Source of the DNA: Streptacidiphilus pinicola
GTDB lineage: Bacteria; Actinomycetota; Actinomycetes; Streptomycetales; Streptomycetaceae
DNA: 64,000 nucleotides
Assembly (NCBI RefSeq): GCF_003258295.1
Contig: NZ_QKYN01000008.1
Coordinates: 62,001-126,000, forward strand
Direction of reading: 5' to 3'
Shown: one piece after another, positions 52,977-61,443 of the stretch
How the letters are laid out: each line of letters starts with the position of its first letter
Position numbering within the stretch: the stretch's first letter is position 1
The notes under the pieces: model-generated
Database searches by the model: none
Told to the model about the DNA's origin: nothing
Seen by the model: the letters and a program-made list of their open reading frames with translations, nothing else
Translations under genes and position numbers: made by a program

Positions 52977-55670
52977 GTGAGCACCGTGCCCCACCCTTCC
53001 CCACCGCCGAACGCCGACCCGATCATGGCCGTCCGCTTCGCCGTGCCCGTGCTCCCGGCGGAGTCGGTCCACCGCCCCCGGCTGGTGGGCCGCCTGGCCG
53101 AGGGGGTGCGCGGTCCGTTGGTGCTGGTCACCGGGCCTGCCGGGGCGGGCAAGACCCTGCTGGCCGCGGACTGGTTCCGGACGGTGTGCGGAACGGGCCG
53201 TGCCGCCTGGCTCACCCTGGAGCAGTCCGACAACGAGCCGGGCCGGTTCTGGACCTACGTGCTGGAGGCGATGCGGTACCACGGTGTGCCACTGCCCGCG
53301 GACATCCAGGCTCCGTACGACCCCAGGGGGGCCGACCCGGCGCTCCTCGGCCGACTCGCCGCGCATCTGCACAGCCAGGATCAGCCCGTCGTCCTGGTGC
53401 TGGACGAGTTCGACCGGATCGCCCTGCCGCAGATCGCCGCGGAGCTGCACGAGCTCATCCGGCACGCCGGCGCGGGGCTGCGACTGGTCCTGGTGAGCCG
53501 GACCGATCCGTTGCTGCCCCTGTACCGCTACCGCCTCACCGGCGAGTTGACATGTGTCCGGGCCGCCGATCTCGCCTTCTCGGCCGAGGAGACGATCGAG
53601 CTCTTCACGACACACGGGCTCGCCGTCACGGAGGAGTCCATCCGCGCGCTCACCACGCGGCTGGACGGCTGGGCGGCCGGACTGCGACTCGCCGCCCTCG
53701 CGGCGCAGGAGGCGCCGGACCCCGAGGCGAGTGTGCGCGACTTCGAGACCGGCCAGGGCGCCGTCGCCGACTTCCTCACCAACGAGGTGCTCGCGGCGCA
53801 GCCCGCCGAGACCCAGGACCTGCTGCTGCGCACCTGCGTCCTGGACCAGATCCACCCCGACCTGGCGGACGCGCTCACCGGGCGACGTGACGGGGCCCGG
53901 ATCCTCGACGACCTCGACCGCGCCAACGCGTTCCTCACCCCGCTCGGCCACTCCTGGTACCGGCAGCATCCCCTCTTCGCCGAGATCCTGCGCATCCGCC
54001 TGCATGTGCGGCAGCCGGACCTGGAACGGGTCGTGCACGTCCGCGCGGCGCGATGGCTCGGTGAACACGGGCAGCTCATGGCCGCACTCACGCACGCGGC
54101 CCAAGGCGAGGACTGGGAGTTCGCCGCGGTGCTGCTCGTGCGCAGTCTCGCCGTCTGGCGGCTGCTCGTGGGACGCGACGCCGAGCGGCTGGCCCACCTC
54201 TTCGCGGCCATGCCGCCGGAGACCCCGGGCCCCGCCCCCGCGCTGGCACGAGCGGTCCTGGAACTGGCCCGACACGACCCCGACCGGGCAGTCGCCCACC
54301 TGCGCGCGGCCGAGGCAACGCTCGGGCGGGACAGCGGCACCGGCGACGGCAACCGCGATCGCACCGGGGACGCCGCACTGCGCCTCACCGCCGCCTGCCT
54401 GCGGGCGCTCGCCGCCCGGCAGACCGGTTCTGTCGAGATGGCGGAGGCAGCCGTGGCCCAGGCGGCGCAGCTGCGCGCCCAACTGCCTCCGGAGCTCGTC
54501 GAGGCGCACCCGGAACTCTCCGCCCACCTGATGGACGACCTGGGCGCGGTCCTGCTCAAGGACGGCCGGTTCGCCGAGGCGGGGCGGGCTCTGGCCACAG
54601 CCGTCGAAACGCCCGACGCGCCGGACACGGCGCAACCCCGGCACGACTCCCTGTGCGGGCTGGGTCTCATCGAGCTCCTCGACGGACGGCTCACTCGAGC
54701 CCAGGAGCATGCGCGTGCAGCCATGGCCGAGGCGCGACGCTCAGCGCTTCCTCCCGGCGCGGGAACGGGGGCCGGGCAGCTGGTGCTGGCCGAGGTGGCC
54801 ATCGACCGCGGCGAACTCGCCGCGGCGGACGCCGAACTGCGGTCCGCCGATGCCGCGGTGGGCGACAACTCGGACGCCGTGGTGACCCAGGAGCTGTCCG
54901 TCGCCCACTCCCTGCTGCTGCTCGCCGACGGTAAGCCGAAGGCGGCGCTGGACGCCCTGCAGGCGCCCGAGCCGGCCGTTCAGGCCGCCGCACCGTGGCT
55001 GGCGGACCGGGTCGCGGCCACCGCCGCCGCGGCTCATCTGGCCGCAGGCCACCCCGACGCGGCGCTCGACGCACTGCGCGACGCCGATCGCCTGGCGCCG
55101 GAGCCGGCCGTCGCCTCGGCACGGGCCCGGCTGGCGCTCGGCGAGCCGGAGAAGGCGTTGCACGACCTGGTCGAGCTCGACGCCCGTGACACCGACGGAT
55201 CCGTGGTGGACGTGCAGGCCATGCTGACCCGCGCCCAGGCGGTCGACGCCCTCGGTGACCCGGCCACGGCCCGGCGGCTGGTGCGTGCGGCGCTGGACGC
55301 GGCCCACGCCGAACGGCTGTGGCTGCCGTTCCGCCTCGCCGCCCCGTGGCTGTGCCGGGTGCTCAACGGTGACCCCGGACTCACCCGGCCCCACCCGTGG
55401 CTGCCCCCCGATCTGCGCCCGGCCCCGGCGCCGGACCTGCCGCTGGGCGCCGGCACGGACGAGCTCCCGGCCGTGATCCCGCCGTTGAGCGAGCGCGAGC
55501 GCGAGGTGCTGGCGAGGGCGGCGGAGCTCATGTCCACCGAGGAGATCGCGACCGACCTCTTTCTCTCCGTCAACACGGTGAAGACGCATCTGAAGAGCAT
55601 CAACCGCAAGCTCGCCGCGAGCCGCCGCGGCGAAGCCGTGCGGCGTGCGCGCCGGCTGAACCTCCTGTGA
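52977..55670 (+). CDS. MalT-like LuxR-family transcription regulator
   Basis: 897 residues from GTG (GTG 52986 also possible). N-terminal ATPase with Walker A TGPAGAGKTLLA near residue 54 and Walker B VVLVLDEFD near 140, winged-helix and TPR-like middle, and C-terminal LuxR domain SEREREVLARAAELMSTEEI...VNTVKTHLKSINRKL. These STAND-type proteins activate genes when a ligand binds. Convergent with the 66-residue gene. Confidence 0.87.
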   Translation: MSTVPHPSPPPNADPIMAVRFAVPVLPAESVHRPRLVGRLAEGVRGPLVLVTGPAGAGKTLLAADWFRTVCGTGRAAWLTLEQSDNEPGRFWTYVLEAMRYHGVPLPADIQAPYDPRGADPALLGRLAAHLHSQDQPVVLVLDEFDRIALPQIAAELHELIRHAGAGLRLVLVSRTDPLLPLYRYRLTGELTCVRAADLAFSAEETIELFTTHGLAVTEESIRALTTRLDGWAAGLRLAALAAQEAPDPEASVRDFETGQGAVADFLTNEVLAAQPAETQDLLLRTCVLDQIHPDLADALTGRRDGARILDDLDRANAFLTPLGHSWYRQHPLFAEILRIRLHVRQPDLERVVHVRAARWLGEHGQLMAALTHAAQGEDWEFAAVLLVRSLAVWRLLVGRDAERLAHLFAAMPPETPGPAPALARAVLELARHDPDRAVAHLRAAEATLGRDSGTGDGNRDRTGDAALRLTAACLRALAARQTGSVEMAEAAVAQAAQLRAQLPPELVEAHPELSAHLMDDLGAVLLKDGRFAEAGRALATAVETPDAPDTAQPRHDSLCGLGLIELLDGRLTRAQEHARAAMAEARRSALPPGAGTGAGQLVLAEVAIDRGELAAADAELRSADAAVGDNSDAVVTQELSVAHSLLLLADGKPKAALDALQAPEPAVQAAAPWLADRVAATAAAAHLAAGHPDAALDALRDADRLAPEPAVASARARLALGEPEKALHDLVELDARDTDGSVVDVQAMLTRAQAVDALGDPATARRLVRAALDAAHAERLWLPFRLAAPWLCRVLNGDPGLTRPHPWLPPDLRPAPAPDLPLGAGTDELPAVIPPLSEREREVLARAAELMSTEEIATDLFLSVNTVKTHLKSINRKLAASRRGEAVRRARRLNLL

Positions 55671-55694
55671 GGTCCTTCGCAACGATGGGTTCAC

Positions 55695-55891
55695 TCAGGC
55701 AGCCGGCGCATCTCGGTGACCCGCAAGCCCAGCGCCTGGAAGCGGTTGAGCAGCCCGAAGAGATGCGCATCGTCGGTGACGTGGCCGAACAGGATGGTCT
55801 GGTTCGGAACGAAGACGCCGTCCAGTTCCGGGAAGGCCTCGCGCAGAGTCGTCTCCACCATCAGCCCTTCGACGCGGATCTCGTACCGCAT
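55695..55891 (-). CDS. Hypothetical 66-residue protein
   Basis: Small soluble alpha/beta protein, MRYEIRVEGLMVETTLREAF at its start and RFQALGLRVTEMRRLP at its end, GGGAG upstream. I recognise it only as a conserved-looking actinobacterial small protein; its beta-alpha-beta rhythm suggests a ferredoxin-like or ACT-like fold. Divergent from the DUF6325 gene. Confidence 0.7.
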
Positions 55892-55975
55892 GCGGCTCCC
55901 TCCGGTTCCCCGGACCGGCCAACTGCCCCCGGAACGGGTGTGTCTCCACCCTGCGGCAAGCCACTGCCGCCCGGG

Positions 55976-55992
55976 TCACCCATGGCGGGTGA
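55976..55992. promoter_or_regulatory. TCACCC-N5-GGGTGA motif, copy 4
   Basis: TCACCCATGGCGGGTGA, perfect arms, in the 184-base divergent gap between the 66-residue gene and the DUF6325 gene (about 85 bases from each start). Confidence 0.5.
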
Positions 55993-56075
55993 TCTCGGTC
56001 CACCGGCGCGGGGGTTACATCGGAACAGCGGGCCGGCGCGACCCGCTGGTGCGCAGCACAGCCGAAGGAGGAGAT

Positions 56076-56519
56076 GTGACCACCAACTTCAACGAGATGG
56101 GACCGATCGACTACCTCGTGGTCGAGTTCCCCGGCAGCCGCATGACAGGCGAAGGCCTGCCCCTCCTCGTCGACCTGGTGGAACGAGGCATCATCCGGAT
56201 CCTGGATCTGGCGTTCGTCCGCAAGGAGATCGACGGCACCGTGACGGCGCTCGAGATCGCCGACCTCAACGGCGACGGTGTCCTCGACCTCACCGTCTTC
56301 GAGGGAGCCTCCTCCGGCCTGGTGAGCCAGGACGACCTGCAGGAGGCCGCAGTGATCCTTTCCCCCGGCGACTCCGCAGGCATCCTGGTCTACGAGAACG
56401 TCTGGGCGGCTCCGTTCGCCGCCGCGCTGCGCCGGGGCGGCGGCAGGCTCGTCGCCGGCGGGCGGATCCCGGTGCAGGACATCCTGCAGACGCTCGACGA
56501 GCTGGACGCCGCCGCGTGA
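56076..56519 (+). CDS. DUF6325/DUF1269-like protein
   Basis: 147 residues from GTG with GAAGGAGG upstream. The pattern GPIDYLVVEFPGSRMTGEG, GIIRILDLAFVRKEIDG and ALEIADLNGD, then PGDSAGILVYENVWA, matches this actinobacterial family of unknown function. It is usually next to a SHOCT gene, as here (the next gene starts 38 bases later). Confidence 0.8.
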   Translation: MTTNFNEMGPIDYLVVEFPGSRMTGEGLPLLVDLVERGIIRILDLAFVRKEIDGTVTALEIADLNGDGVLDLTVFEGASSGLVSQDDLQEAAVILSPGDSAGILVYENVWAAPFAAALRRGGGRLVAGGRIPVQDILQTLDELDAAA

Positions 56520-56556
56520 CCCCCGGCCGTCGCACTGACCCAGAACGGAGAACATC

Positions 56557-56847
56557 ATGCCTGGACTGATCCGGGGCGTCGCCCGTACCGCCGCCATCGC
56601 GGGCACGGCCACGGCTGTCTCCAACCGCGTGTCGCGCCGCCAGGCCGGCCGCTGGGCCGATCAGGAGGAGCGCCAGTACCAGATGGCCGCGGCCCAGCCC
56701 GCCTACCAGACGCCTCCGCCGCCCGCGCCCGGCACCGACATGGAGAGCAAGATCAACCAACTCAAGGAACTGGGCGCTCTCAAGGAGCAGGGGGTGCTGA
56801 CGGAAGCCGAGTTCGAGGCCCAGAAGGCACGCATCCTCGCGCAGTGA
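56557..56847 (+). CDS. SHOCT-domain protein
   Basis: 96 residues. Basic N-terminus MPGLIRGVARTAAIAGTATA, a Pro-rich linker and a C-terminal SHOCT domain (INQLKELGALKEQGVLTEAE). Likely one operon with the DUF6325 gene. Confidence 0.85.
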   Translation: MPGLIRGVARTAAIAGTATAVSNRVSRRQAGRWADQEERQYQMAAAQPAYQTPPPPAPGTDMESKINQLKELGALKEQGVLTEAEFEAQKARILAQ

Positions 56848-56930
56848 CCCGTTCGCGCCGCACGTGACGGACGGTGGCCGGGCCGGCCGGAGTGGCTGGA
56901 GCGCCCGCGCAGGGCGGGGACGGTCGTGGT

Positions 56931-58286
56931 TCAGCCGGTGTGGTCGTAGGCGTCCTGGACCGTCCGGTGGCTTCGTTGGACGTCTGCGCGATCCGCCGGT
57001 TCCGGGACGGAGGACTCGCAGGCGTTCAGGATCAGGTCCGCCTGTTCCATGAGGAGTTTCCGGCGTTCCGGGTCGTGGGTCTGGTGCATGACCTTGTCGA
57101 GTGCGTCGAGCTGGCGGATCATCACGGCCGGCATGCCGGACGAGGCTTGGCGGATCTTTTCGAAGGAGCGGCGGACGAGGCGGTCGTAGTCGGGCTGGTG
57201 GGCGATCACGCGGACGTAGCCGTGGCGGTCGCGGTGGACGTGCCGCGGCTGCCAGGTCGTGGTGATCCGGCACAGGCAGTCGCCCAACCAGTCGACGCAG
57301 GTCATGGCCGTGAAGGTGTCGTTGACGGCCGTCGACAGGGCGCGCAGTGCGATCTCGACGAGCTGGTCGATGCCGAAGGACACGTCCTGGGTGAGGGTGC
57401 GGTAGGGACCGGTGACATGGCCCCGGCGCAGGTCCGCGGTGACGTGCGCGGCGGCCTCCGGGGGCCACACGTACGCCAGCGGATGCCCCTGGACCAGGAA
57501 GTGGCCCGGCCGGTAAGGGATATGGATCACGGCGCGGGCGTCGCGGGCGATGCGGACCAGCCGGTCGTGGCGCAGGTACTGCAGGTAGCCGCTCGCGGAC
57601 GTGGTGACCACGGCGCCGTCGGTCTGCATGCGCGACAGCAGCTCGCCCGGGGACAGGCCGCGCTCGCCGCTGTCCTGCGGCGTTTCGGTGTCGGGTGCGC
57701 TCTGGTCCTCGATGGCCTGGGCGAGATCGTGGGCGATCGCGGCGACGACTTGCGGGAGCTGGATCGAGCGCGCGATGTGGTTGATGAAGTAGATCAGCGT
57801 CGCCAGGTCGACCAGGGTGAGCGCGAGCGTCGTGGTGATGGACAGGTGCGGGACGAAGTCCCCGTGACGGCCGGGGCTGATCGCGACCAGGACCAGGACG
57901 GCGTAGAGGAACGTGGCGACGAAGGTACCGAGTGTGAGCTGGGTGCCCCGGTCGCGGATGAAGATGCGCAGCATCCTTGGCCCGAACTGGGTCGAGGCCA
58001 GCGTCAGGGCGACGATCGTGATGGAGAAGACCAGGCCGACGACGGTGATGATCGCCGCCGCGATGGTCGTCAGGACCTGTCGGGCCGCGTCGGCGCTGCC
58101 GCTGAGCACCCAGCTGGGCAACTGGAGGCTGCCGTTGTAGGCGGCGCGGTCGAGCGCGAGGGTGATCGAGCACAGGCCGGCGGCGGCCAGAGCCTCCAGC
58201 GCGGGGACCAGCCAGAGATTGGTGCGACGGCTCTCACGCCGCCAGTCGGCCGCTCGGGCCCTACGACGGCGGGAGGTGCGCGGCAT
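56931..58286 (-). CDS. DUF2254 membrane protein
   Basis: 451 residues, GGAGA upstream. Four helices in the first ~170 residues (AALEALAAAGLCSITLALD; VVGLVFSITIVALTLASTQFG), then a large soluble domain with HIPYRPGHFLVQGHPLA and IALRALSTAVNDTFTAMTC. Predicted membrane family of unknown role. A perfect GGGCC-N4-GGCCC box lies 36 bases upstream. Confidence 0.87.
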   Translation of the reverse strand: MPRTSRRRRARAADWRRESRRTNLWLVPALEALAAAGLCSITLALDRAAYNGSLQLPSWVLSGSADAARQVLTTIAAAIITVVGLVFSITIVALTLASTQFGPRMLRIFIRDRGTQLTLGTFVATFLYAVLVLVAISPGRHGDFVPHLSITTTLALTLVDLATLIYFINHIARSIQLPQVVAAIAHDLAQAIEDQSAPDTETPQDSGERGLSPGELLSRMQTDGAVVTTSASGYLQYLRHDRLVRIARDARAVIHIPYRPGHFLVQGHPLAYVWPPEAAAHVTADLRRGHVTGPYRTLTQDVSFGIDQLVEIALRALSTAVNDTFTAMTCVDWLGDCLCRITTTWQPRHVHRDRHGYVRVIAHQPDYDRLVRRSFEKIRQASSGMPAVMIRQLDALDKVMHQTHDPERRKLLMEQADLILNACESSVPEPADRADVQRSHRTVQDAYDHTG

Positions 58287-58321
58287 CGGGGTCTCCGGCG
58301 AAGCTGGTCGGTGGCGCTTGG

Positions 58322-58335
58322 GGGCCTGTCGGCCC
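58322..58335. promoter_or_regulatory. DevR/OsdR-box-like palindrome
   Basis: GGGCCTGTCGGCCC, identical to the copy at 44259, 35 bases before the DUF2254 start codon. Confidence 0.55.
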
Positions 58336-58394
58336 GCGGTCCCGTGCCGACCGGACTTCCTACGCGCCCTTCCCCCAGGGTATCCCTGCCCTTT

Positions 58395-58513
58395 CCCGCC
58401 ATGCCCGTTGAGCTGGGCAAATCCGAGCTGATGTGGACCATCCGGCCGCTGTGCCGCTCCTGCATCCGGGGCGGGACCAGCTGGATCAGCTCGGCGGCGC
58501 CGAAGCCGCGGTT
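58395..58513 (-). pseudogene. Relic of a short-chain dehydrogenase gene
   Basis: Within the 307-base gap the reverse strand reads GFGAAELIQLVPPRMQERHS then GRMVHISSDLP. This resembles the conserved N-x-x-G/...LPRM...GRIVNISS core of short-chain dehydrogenases. No start, no Rossmann glycines and no active-site YxxxK follow. A decayed fragment. The rest of 58287-58593 holds the box at 58322 and a possible promoter. Confidence 0.45.
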
Positions 58514-58593
58514 GGCAGGTGCGCCGTCCGCCCGGTGCGCCGCGCTCCGGGAGATGAAGCGCGGCGACTCCCGCGCCGGGGTAGCTTCGGTCT

Positions 58594-59343
58594 GTGGTGC
58601 ATCTCTTCGACGCGACCCGGGGACGCGCGGTGGCGCTGCTCTCGCCGGGGCGGCACACGGTGCGGCTGCGCGTGCATCTGGCGTGCGCCGGTGCTGCGGT
58701 GGGGTGGGACGAGGCGCGGGCGCTGGTCGTCGCCGACGTGCTGTTGCGTGCGCTGGAGATGGAGGGGGTGCAGGTCTTCCCCGGGGTCGCCGTGCCCGAC
58801 CTGCCGCCACCGGAGATCCAGCGGTTGGACCGGCTCGTGGCCGGCTACGGCGTGCGCGTGAGCGGGGCCGGTGACGATCCGCGTGCGGACGTCCATGTGC
58901 TGAGCCATTCGTGCGACGCTTCGGCGGGATCCGGCGTCGTGCTGCGGGTCGGCCGGACGGCCGCCCCCGCTTCTACACCGCCGCTGCCTCAGGAGCCCAC
59001 GAACCACGATGCCGCGGCGCGGCGCAGGGCACTGCTCGCGACGCACTATCGCGAGCCGCTCACGGTGAGCGAGACCGGACTGCGGGACGCCGCGACCGCA
59101 CTGGCCGGATGGCGCACCTCGGTGGCGGCCTGGTCGCGCTCCCCGTCCTCCCCCGTGCCGTCAGCGATCCGGGACCGGGCCCGAAGCCTGCTCGGCGCGG
59201 ACCTGGACACCCAGGGCCTGTTGGGGCTGCTGGACGAGGTGGCGCACGATCCGGGCCTGCTGGACGGGACCCGGTTCGAGGTCTTCGTGTGGCTGGACCA
59301 GGTACTCGGTCTGGAGCTCAGCCGGGACCTCGGTCACGGCTGA
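58594..59343 (+). CDS. Degenerate cysteinyl-tRNA-synthetase-like protein
   Basis: 249 residues from GTG; TAGCTT ends six bases upstream, fitting a leaderless mRNA. The N-terminus (HLFDATRGRAVALLSPG, then VRLRVHLACAGAAVG) follows the start of cysteinyl-tRNA synthetases but lacks the zinc Cys and HIGH motif. The C-terminal half (ALLATHYREPLTVSETGLRD...DLDTQGLLGLLDEV) follows their DALR domain. The central catalytic core with KMSKS is missing. It cannot be a normal synthetase; a tRNA-binding, cysteine-related or regulatory role, or decay, is possible. Confidence 0.65.
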   Translation: MVHLFDATRGRAVALLSPGRHTVRLRVHLACAGAAVGWDEARALVVADVLLRALEMEGVQVFPGVAVPDLPPPEIQRLDRLVAGYGVRVSGAGDDPRADVHVLSHSCDASAGSGVVLRVGRTAAPASTPPLPQEPTNHDAAARRRALLATHYREPLTVSETGLRDAATALAGWRTSVAAWSRSPSSPVPSAIRDRARSLLGADLDTQGLLGLLDEVAHDPGLLDGTRFEVFVWLDQVLGLELSRDLGHG

Positions 59344-59385
59344 AGCGTGCGCCGAATCCGGGACGGATCCCCGTGAACGCAAGAC

Positions 59386-60390
59386 CTACACGTCCCCCCG
59401 CACGATGATCTTTCCGGTGTTCTCGCCACGCAGCATGCCCAGGAACGCGTCCACGATGTGCTCGAACCCGTCCACCACCGTCTCGTCCGGCGTCAGCCGG
59501 CCGCTCTGCAGGTGGGGGACCGCGAAGTCGTAGAGCTCGTCCTGCAGGTCGCGGTAGTGGCTGACCAGGAAGCCCTCCATGCGCAGGCTCTTCTCCACGA
59601 TGTCCGAGTAGTTGAACTGCGGCGCGGGCGCGTCCGGGGTGTTGTAGCGGCTGACGGTGCCGATCCGGACGATGCGCCCGAACTCGCGCAGCGCGCCCAC
59701 CGCGGCGGCCAGTTGCTCGCCGCCGACGTTGTCCACGAAGACGTCGATGCCGTTCGGTGCGGCCTTTTCGAGCAGGTCGGCGGCGGGACCCTCGTGGTAG
59801 TCGAACGCCGCGTCGTAACCCACCTCCCGGGTGAGGTGGTCGACTTTGGCCGCCGAGCCCGCGCTGCCCACGAGCCGTCCGGCTCCCAGCAGACGGGCGA
59901 ACCGGCCGGTGGCCGTGCCGACGCCGCCGGCCGCGGCGGAGACGAAAAGGTCGTCGCCCTCGCGGAGCCGGGCAATGCGGGTGAGGCCCACGTAGGCGGT
60001 CAGCCCGGTGCCGCCGAGGATGCTGAGGAAGGCCGTCAGCGGGACGCCGTCGAAGCGGGGGAGTCGGCGGATCTCCTCGGGGCGGACCACGGAGTGCGTG
60101 CGCCAGCCCTGGCGGTGGAAGACGACATCGCCCTCGGTCAACTCCGGCGTCCGCGAGGCGACGACGCGTCCGAGGGTGCGGCCCTCCAGCGGGGTGTGGA
60201 GCGCGAAGCCGCCGGGCACGTCGTCCATCATCTCGCGGTGGTACGGGTCGACGGACCAGTAGAGGTTCTCCACGAGCGCGGTGCCGACCACGGGAGCGGG
60301 AAGCGCGGACTCGACGAAGGCGAAGTGCGCGGTGGTGGGGAAGCCGTGGGGGCGTGCGGTCTGCTGGACGGTGATCGCGTTCTCGGTCAT
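59386..60390 (-). CDS. NADP-dependent MDR oxidoreductase (CurA/PTGR-like)
   Basis: 334 residues starting MTENAITV; upstream M codons at 60471 and 60438 lack coding character. Zinc-free medium-chain reductase: SVDPYHREMM, GGTGLTAYVGL, nucleotide loop SAAAGGVGTATGRFA near residue 150, DVFVDNVGG and LRMEGFLVSHY. Family members reduce alpha,beta-unsaturated carbonyls or alkenals with NADPH. Convergent with the CysRS-like gene. Confidence 0.88.
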   Translation of the reverse strand: MTENAITVQQTARPHGFPTTAHFAFVESALPAPVVGTALVENLYWSVDPYHREMMDDVPGGFALHTPLEGRTLGRVVASRTPELTEGDVVFHRQGWRTHSVVRPEEIRRLPRFDGVPLTAFLSILGGTGLTAYVGLTRIARLREGDDLFVSAAAGGVGTATGRFARLLGAGRLVGSAGSAAKVDHLTREVGYDAAFDYHEGPAADLLEKAAPNGIDVFVDNVGGEQLAAAVGALREFGRIVRIGTVSRYNTPDAPAPQFNYSDIVEKSLRMEGFLVSHYRDLQDELYDFAVPHLQSGRLTPDETVVDGFEHIVDAFLGMLRGENTGKIIVRGDV

Positions 60391-60500
60391 GACGGCACCG
60401 TAGGAAGGGAGCGGGCTCCTCGCCAAGGGGAGAGTGTTCATGGGAGGTCCGATTCCATGAATACCTCTCATACCCCTGCACTGACCACGCGTTGATCGAA

Positions 60501-60534
60501 GACGCCGGGGCGGGTCCCGGACCGTCCCGGCGTC
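60501..60534 (-). terminator. Hairpin terminator of the isomerase-like gene
   Basis: GACGCCGGG and CCCGGCGTC form a perfect 9-bp stem with a 16-base loop, about 55 bases downstream of the stop codon at 60588. Confidence 0.5.
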
Positions 60535-60587
60535 GCCTCTCGGACTTCTTGCGGACCGGGGGCGGGGTCCAGCGTCCGTCCGGTGCG

Positions 60588-61211
60588 CTACCTGATGACC
60601 GGGAGCACCGCGTCCTGGGTCCGGCCGGCCGCCGCCTCGATGAAGGCGGTCGGATCCGGGACGTCCGCGAGCATGTCCCGGGTGACGGCCAGCGCCGCTG
60701 CGGGCGGCGGCGGGCCGCCGACCGCGGCGATGAGGTCGAGGAGGTGGACCGTCGCCTCCATGATCGCGACGTCGCGCAGCGCCCCGAGGGTCACCAGCCC
60801 CGCGGGGTGGGCGACCGCGGTGGCGTCCGGGAAGCCTCCGAGCTGGGCCACCGTGGCCGGTCCCTCGGCGAATCGCTTGACCAACTCCTCCGGTGACGTG
60901 ACGTCGGCGGAGTCACGGGCCTGCGCGGCCACCGCGTCCGCCGCGACGTGGGCCACACCGCCGGGCCGGTTGAAGATCCGCAGGATCTCGGCTCCGCTGG
61001 TGATCGCCGCGGGCTGTTCCACGATCGCTCCGCGCAGCCCGGCGAACAGCGCCGGGTCGGGCGCGACATGGGCGTACAAGGCCTGCACCGACCAGCCGGG
61101 CAGCCGGGTCGGCGTGTTCCACTCGGCCGGGGCGAACGCGGCCCCTCGCTGCGCCCAGGACTGCCACAGCTCCGTCAGCAGGTCGGCGCCTGCCGTGTTC
61201 TGATGTCCCAT
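60588..61211 (-). CDS. Mycothiol-dependent maleylpyruvate isomerase-like (DinB-fold) protein
   Basis: 207 residues from the ATG at 61211, five bases after GGAGG (an ATG three bases earlier is too close). RLPGWSVQALYAHVA near residue 37 and DVAIMEATVHLLDLIAAVGG near 150 give the metal-binding His pattern of the MDMPI N-terminal/DinB_2 fold (TIGR03086-like). Uses mycothiol as cofactor in known members; the substrate here is unknown. Confidence 0.82.
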   Translation of the reverse strand: MGHQNTAGADLLTELWQSWAQRGAAFAPAEWNTPTRLPGWSVQALYAHVAPDPALFAGLRGAIVEQPAAITSGAEILRIFNRPGGVAHVAADAVAAQARDSADVTSPEELVKRFAEGPATVAQLGGFPDATAVAHPAGLVTLGALRDVAIMEATVHLLDLIAAVGGPPPPAAALAVTRDMLADVPDPTAFIEAAAGRTQDAVLPVIR

Positions 61212-61232
61212 CATGACCTCCTCTCCTCCAGC

Positions 61233-61379
61233 CTACGAGAGCGCGGCGATCTCGCTCAGCACCAGGGCCGCCGGGGCCGGCTCGACCAGCCACTTCAGGT
61301 GGCTGCTGGTCAGGGTGCGGACGTCGTAGCGGTTCTCCGGCGTCAGCGCGTCGCCCTCGCGGATCATCCGGTCCTGCAT
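61233..61379 (-). pseudogene. C-terminal fragment of an alpha/beta hydrolase-like gene
   Basis: The reverse strand reads MQDRMIREGDALTPENRYDV, RTLTSSHLKWLVEPAPAALV and a stop (TAG). SSH followed by a Pro-containing loop and a terminal helix resembles the catalytic-His end of alpha/beta hydrolases. The open frame reaches back to the SGNH stop without a ribosome-binding site, so it is more likely a truncated remnant than a 48-residue gene. Confidence 0.35.
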
Positions 61380-61443
61380 GGCCGGCGGCACAGCCGGACG
61401 CTCAAGATGTCCTGGGGCGGCTGACCCGCGCGGTGGCCTCGCG

